Assembly: GCA_033964015.1 (NCBI GenBank)
Contig: CM066923.1
Location: forward strand, 9,351,978-9,415,977
DNA: 64,000 nt
DNA from: Scolanthus callimorphus
Lineage: Eukaryota > Cnidaria > Anthozoa > Actiniaria > Edwardsiidae
Reading direction: 5' to 3'
Shown here: piece by piece, positions 63,235 to 64,000 of the stretch
Layout of the letters: each line of letters opens with the position of its first letter
How positions within the stretch are numbered: position 1 is the stretch's first letter
The notes under the pieces: model-generated
What the model was told of the DNA's origin: nothing
The model's input: the letters and a program-made list of their open reading frames with translations, nothing else
Databases searched by the model: none
Made by a program: the position numbers and the translations under genes

Positions 63235-64000
63235 CTGACAAAGGAGGATACATTGGTAAGAAAGGCGGCCAGAAGAACGCGGCATTGTGCGGGTTAATGT
63301 TAGGAAACGTTCACGGGATCAAGAGTCTTTAACAGAGGGTAAGAATCTTGCATTGGTGTTACTCCTACCAGCGTCCGAATTGTCTATTTTTAGTAACAAA
63401 TTTCCATTATTTTCTGCAGTGTTTTTGTTTGCTTCCTTTGCTGGGAGTTGTAACATCGGTGACTATAGAGCAAGTTTCAAATCACTGTCGCGAGTTATCT
63501 CCAATCACTTTGCGATAGGTTTCACTGCAGTCATAGAAAATCCACTCTAATGTGAAGTGAATAGGAAAAAACGATGTCAATCTTCAGAATTGTACTTGAC
63601 TGGCACTTCCGCTTGAGTGGGAGCCCTGTGGTTTTGCTAGTCCAAATAGACCTCCTCGGCTTGGGCGTAATGTTGTCCCATTTCAGATCACGTGGCATTC
63701 ATTTGAATAATCGTTCTTTGTTTGGGTTGCTTCCCAATCTCGTACCCAGAGCCCAATCTCGTACCCAGAGCTTCCCAATCTCGTACCCCGGGCTCTGGGG
63801 GAATCCGATTTGTGAGCATGCGTGGTAGATTAAATTCAAACAGAAAACATAACAAACTTTCAAACCGGAGACCAAGAATCTGGGTTTAAAAAAAAATCGA
63901 ATACCCAGAGCCCTGAATCAAAAGATGCCGGGCTCTGGGTACGGGAATGGGTTGCTTCCATATTCAGATATCTTTCGGTGCGTGACAGAAAAACAAATGA
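63235..64000. other. Upstream intron, family C repeat at the right end
   Basis: No exon recognised. Around 63740-63950, TCGTACCCAGAGC-type words in both orientations (GGGCTCTGGGTACGGGAATG at the far end) match family C. The gene continues beyond the window because exon 1 here starts in phase 1. Confidence 0.55.

Noticed and set aside
62099..62180. Functional tRNA gene on the minus strand
   Set aside because: Box B is good, but the acceptor stem and anticodon arm do not pair convincingly; a SINE head explains it better.

Overview
The window is eukaryotic genomic DNA and lies entirely inside one very large, intron-rich gene on the minus strand. Short exons have GT-AG junctions and matching phases, and introns are packed with foldback elements, minisatellites and SINE-like fragments. 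Gene style, repeat style and protein type suggest an invertebrate metazoan, most likely an anthozoan cnidarian (coral or sea anemone). That assignment is inference; no marker in the sequence proves it.

I traced 51 consecutive minus-strand exons, from 63234 down to 68, together about 16.9 kb of coding sequence (about 5,650 residues). The reading frame passes through 48 of them directly; exons 45 and 48 need one extra base each. Neither end of the gene is in the window. Exons 1-30 (63234 to 28009) encode dozens of ephrin-receptor-like/GCC2-GCC3 cysteine repeats (CPxGxYC, CxPGxYxC). Exons 31-34 (27252 to 23606) are a different Cys-rich, EGF-like stretch. Exon 35 holds a tetra-arginine site and a beta-rich, possibly cupredoxin-like domain. 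Exon 36 (22146 to 21958) carries a single transmembrane helix. Exons 37-51 (21064 to 68) encode a cytoplasmic part of at least 1,260 residues: a basic juxtamembrane stretch, coiled coil, a domain of DPxTGxxxPIxG repeats, and more coiled coil that continues off the left edge. The product is a giant type I membrane protein with a huge Cys-repeat ectodomain and a cytoskeletal-looking tail. It has no kinase domain in the part seen.

The 8.4-kb intron between exons 50 and 51 holds a nested plus-strand gene (1624 to 6152) for a small secreted C-type lectin: signal peptide, short neck, and CTLD with EPN and WND motifs. Its CTLD exon has an apparent one-base frameshift.

Three reading-frame breaks (5809-5811, 11053-11057, 15300-15302) are each explained by one base missing from a homopolymer, which points to assembly error rather than three separate mutations. 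Several introns carry tandem copies of their own splice junctions: a roughly 2-kb array repeating an exon end with its 5' splice site (13.3-15.2 kb), an in-frame 90-bp triplication of a 3' splice site (18.5-18.8 kb), and a 118-bp duplication of an exon end with its donor (40.7-40.95 kb). Much of the remaining intron sequence is foldback/MITE-like elements, dispersed repeats and minisatellites, listed individually.
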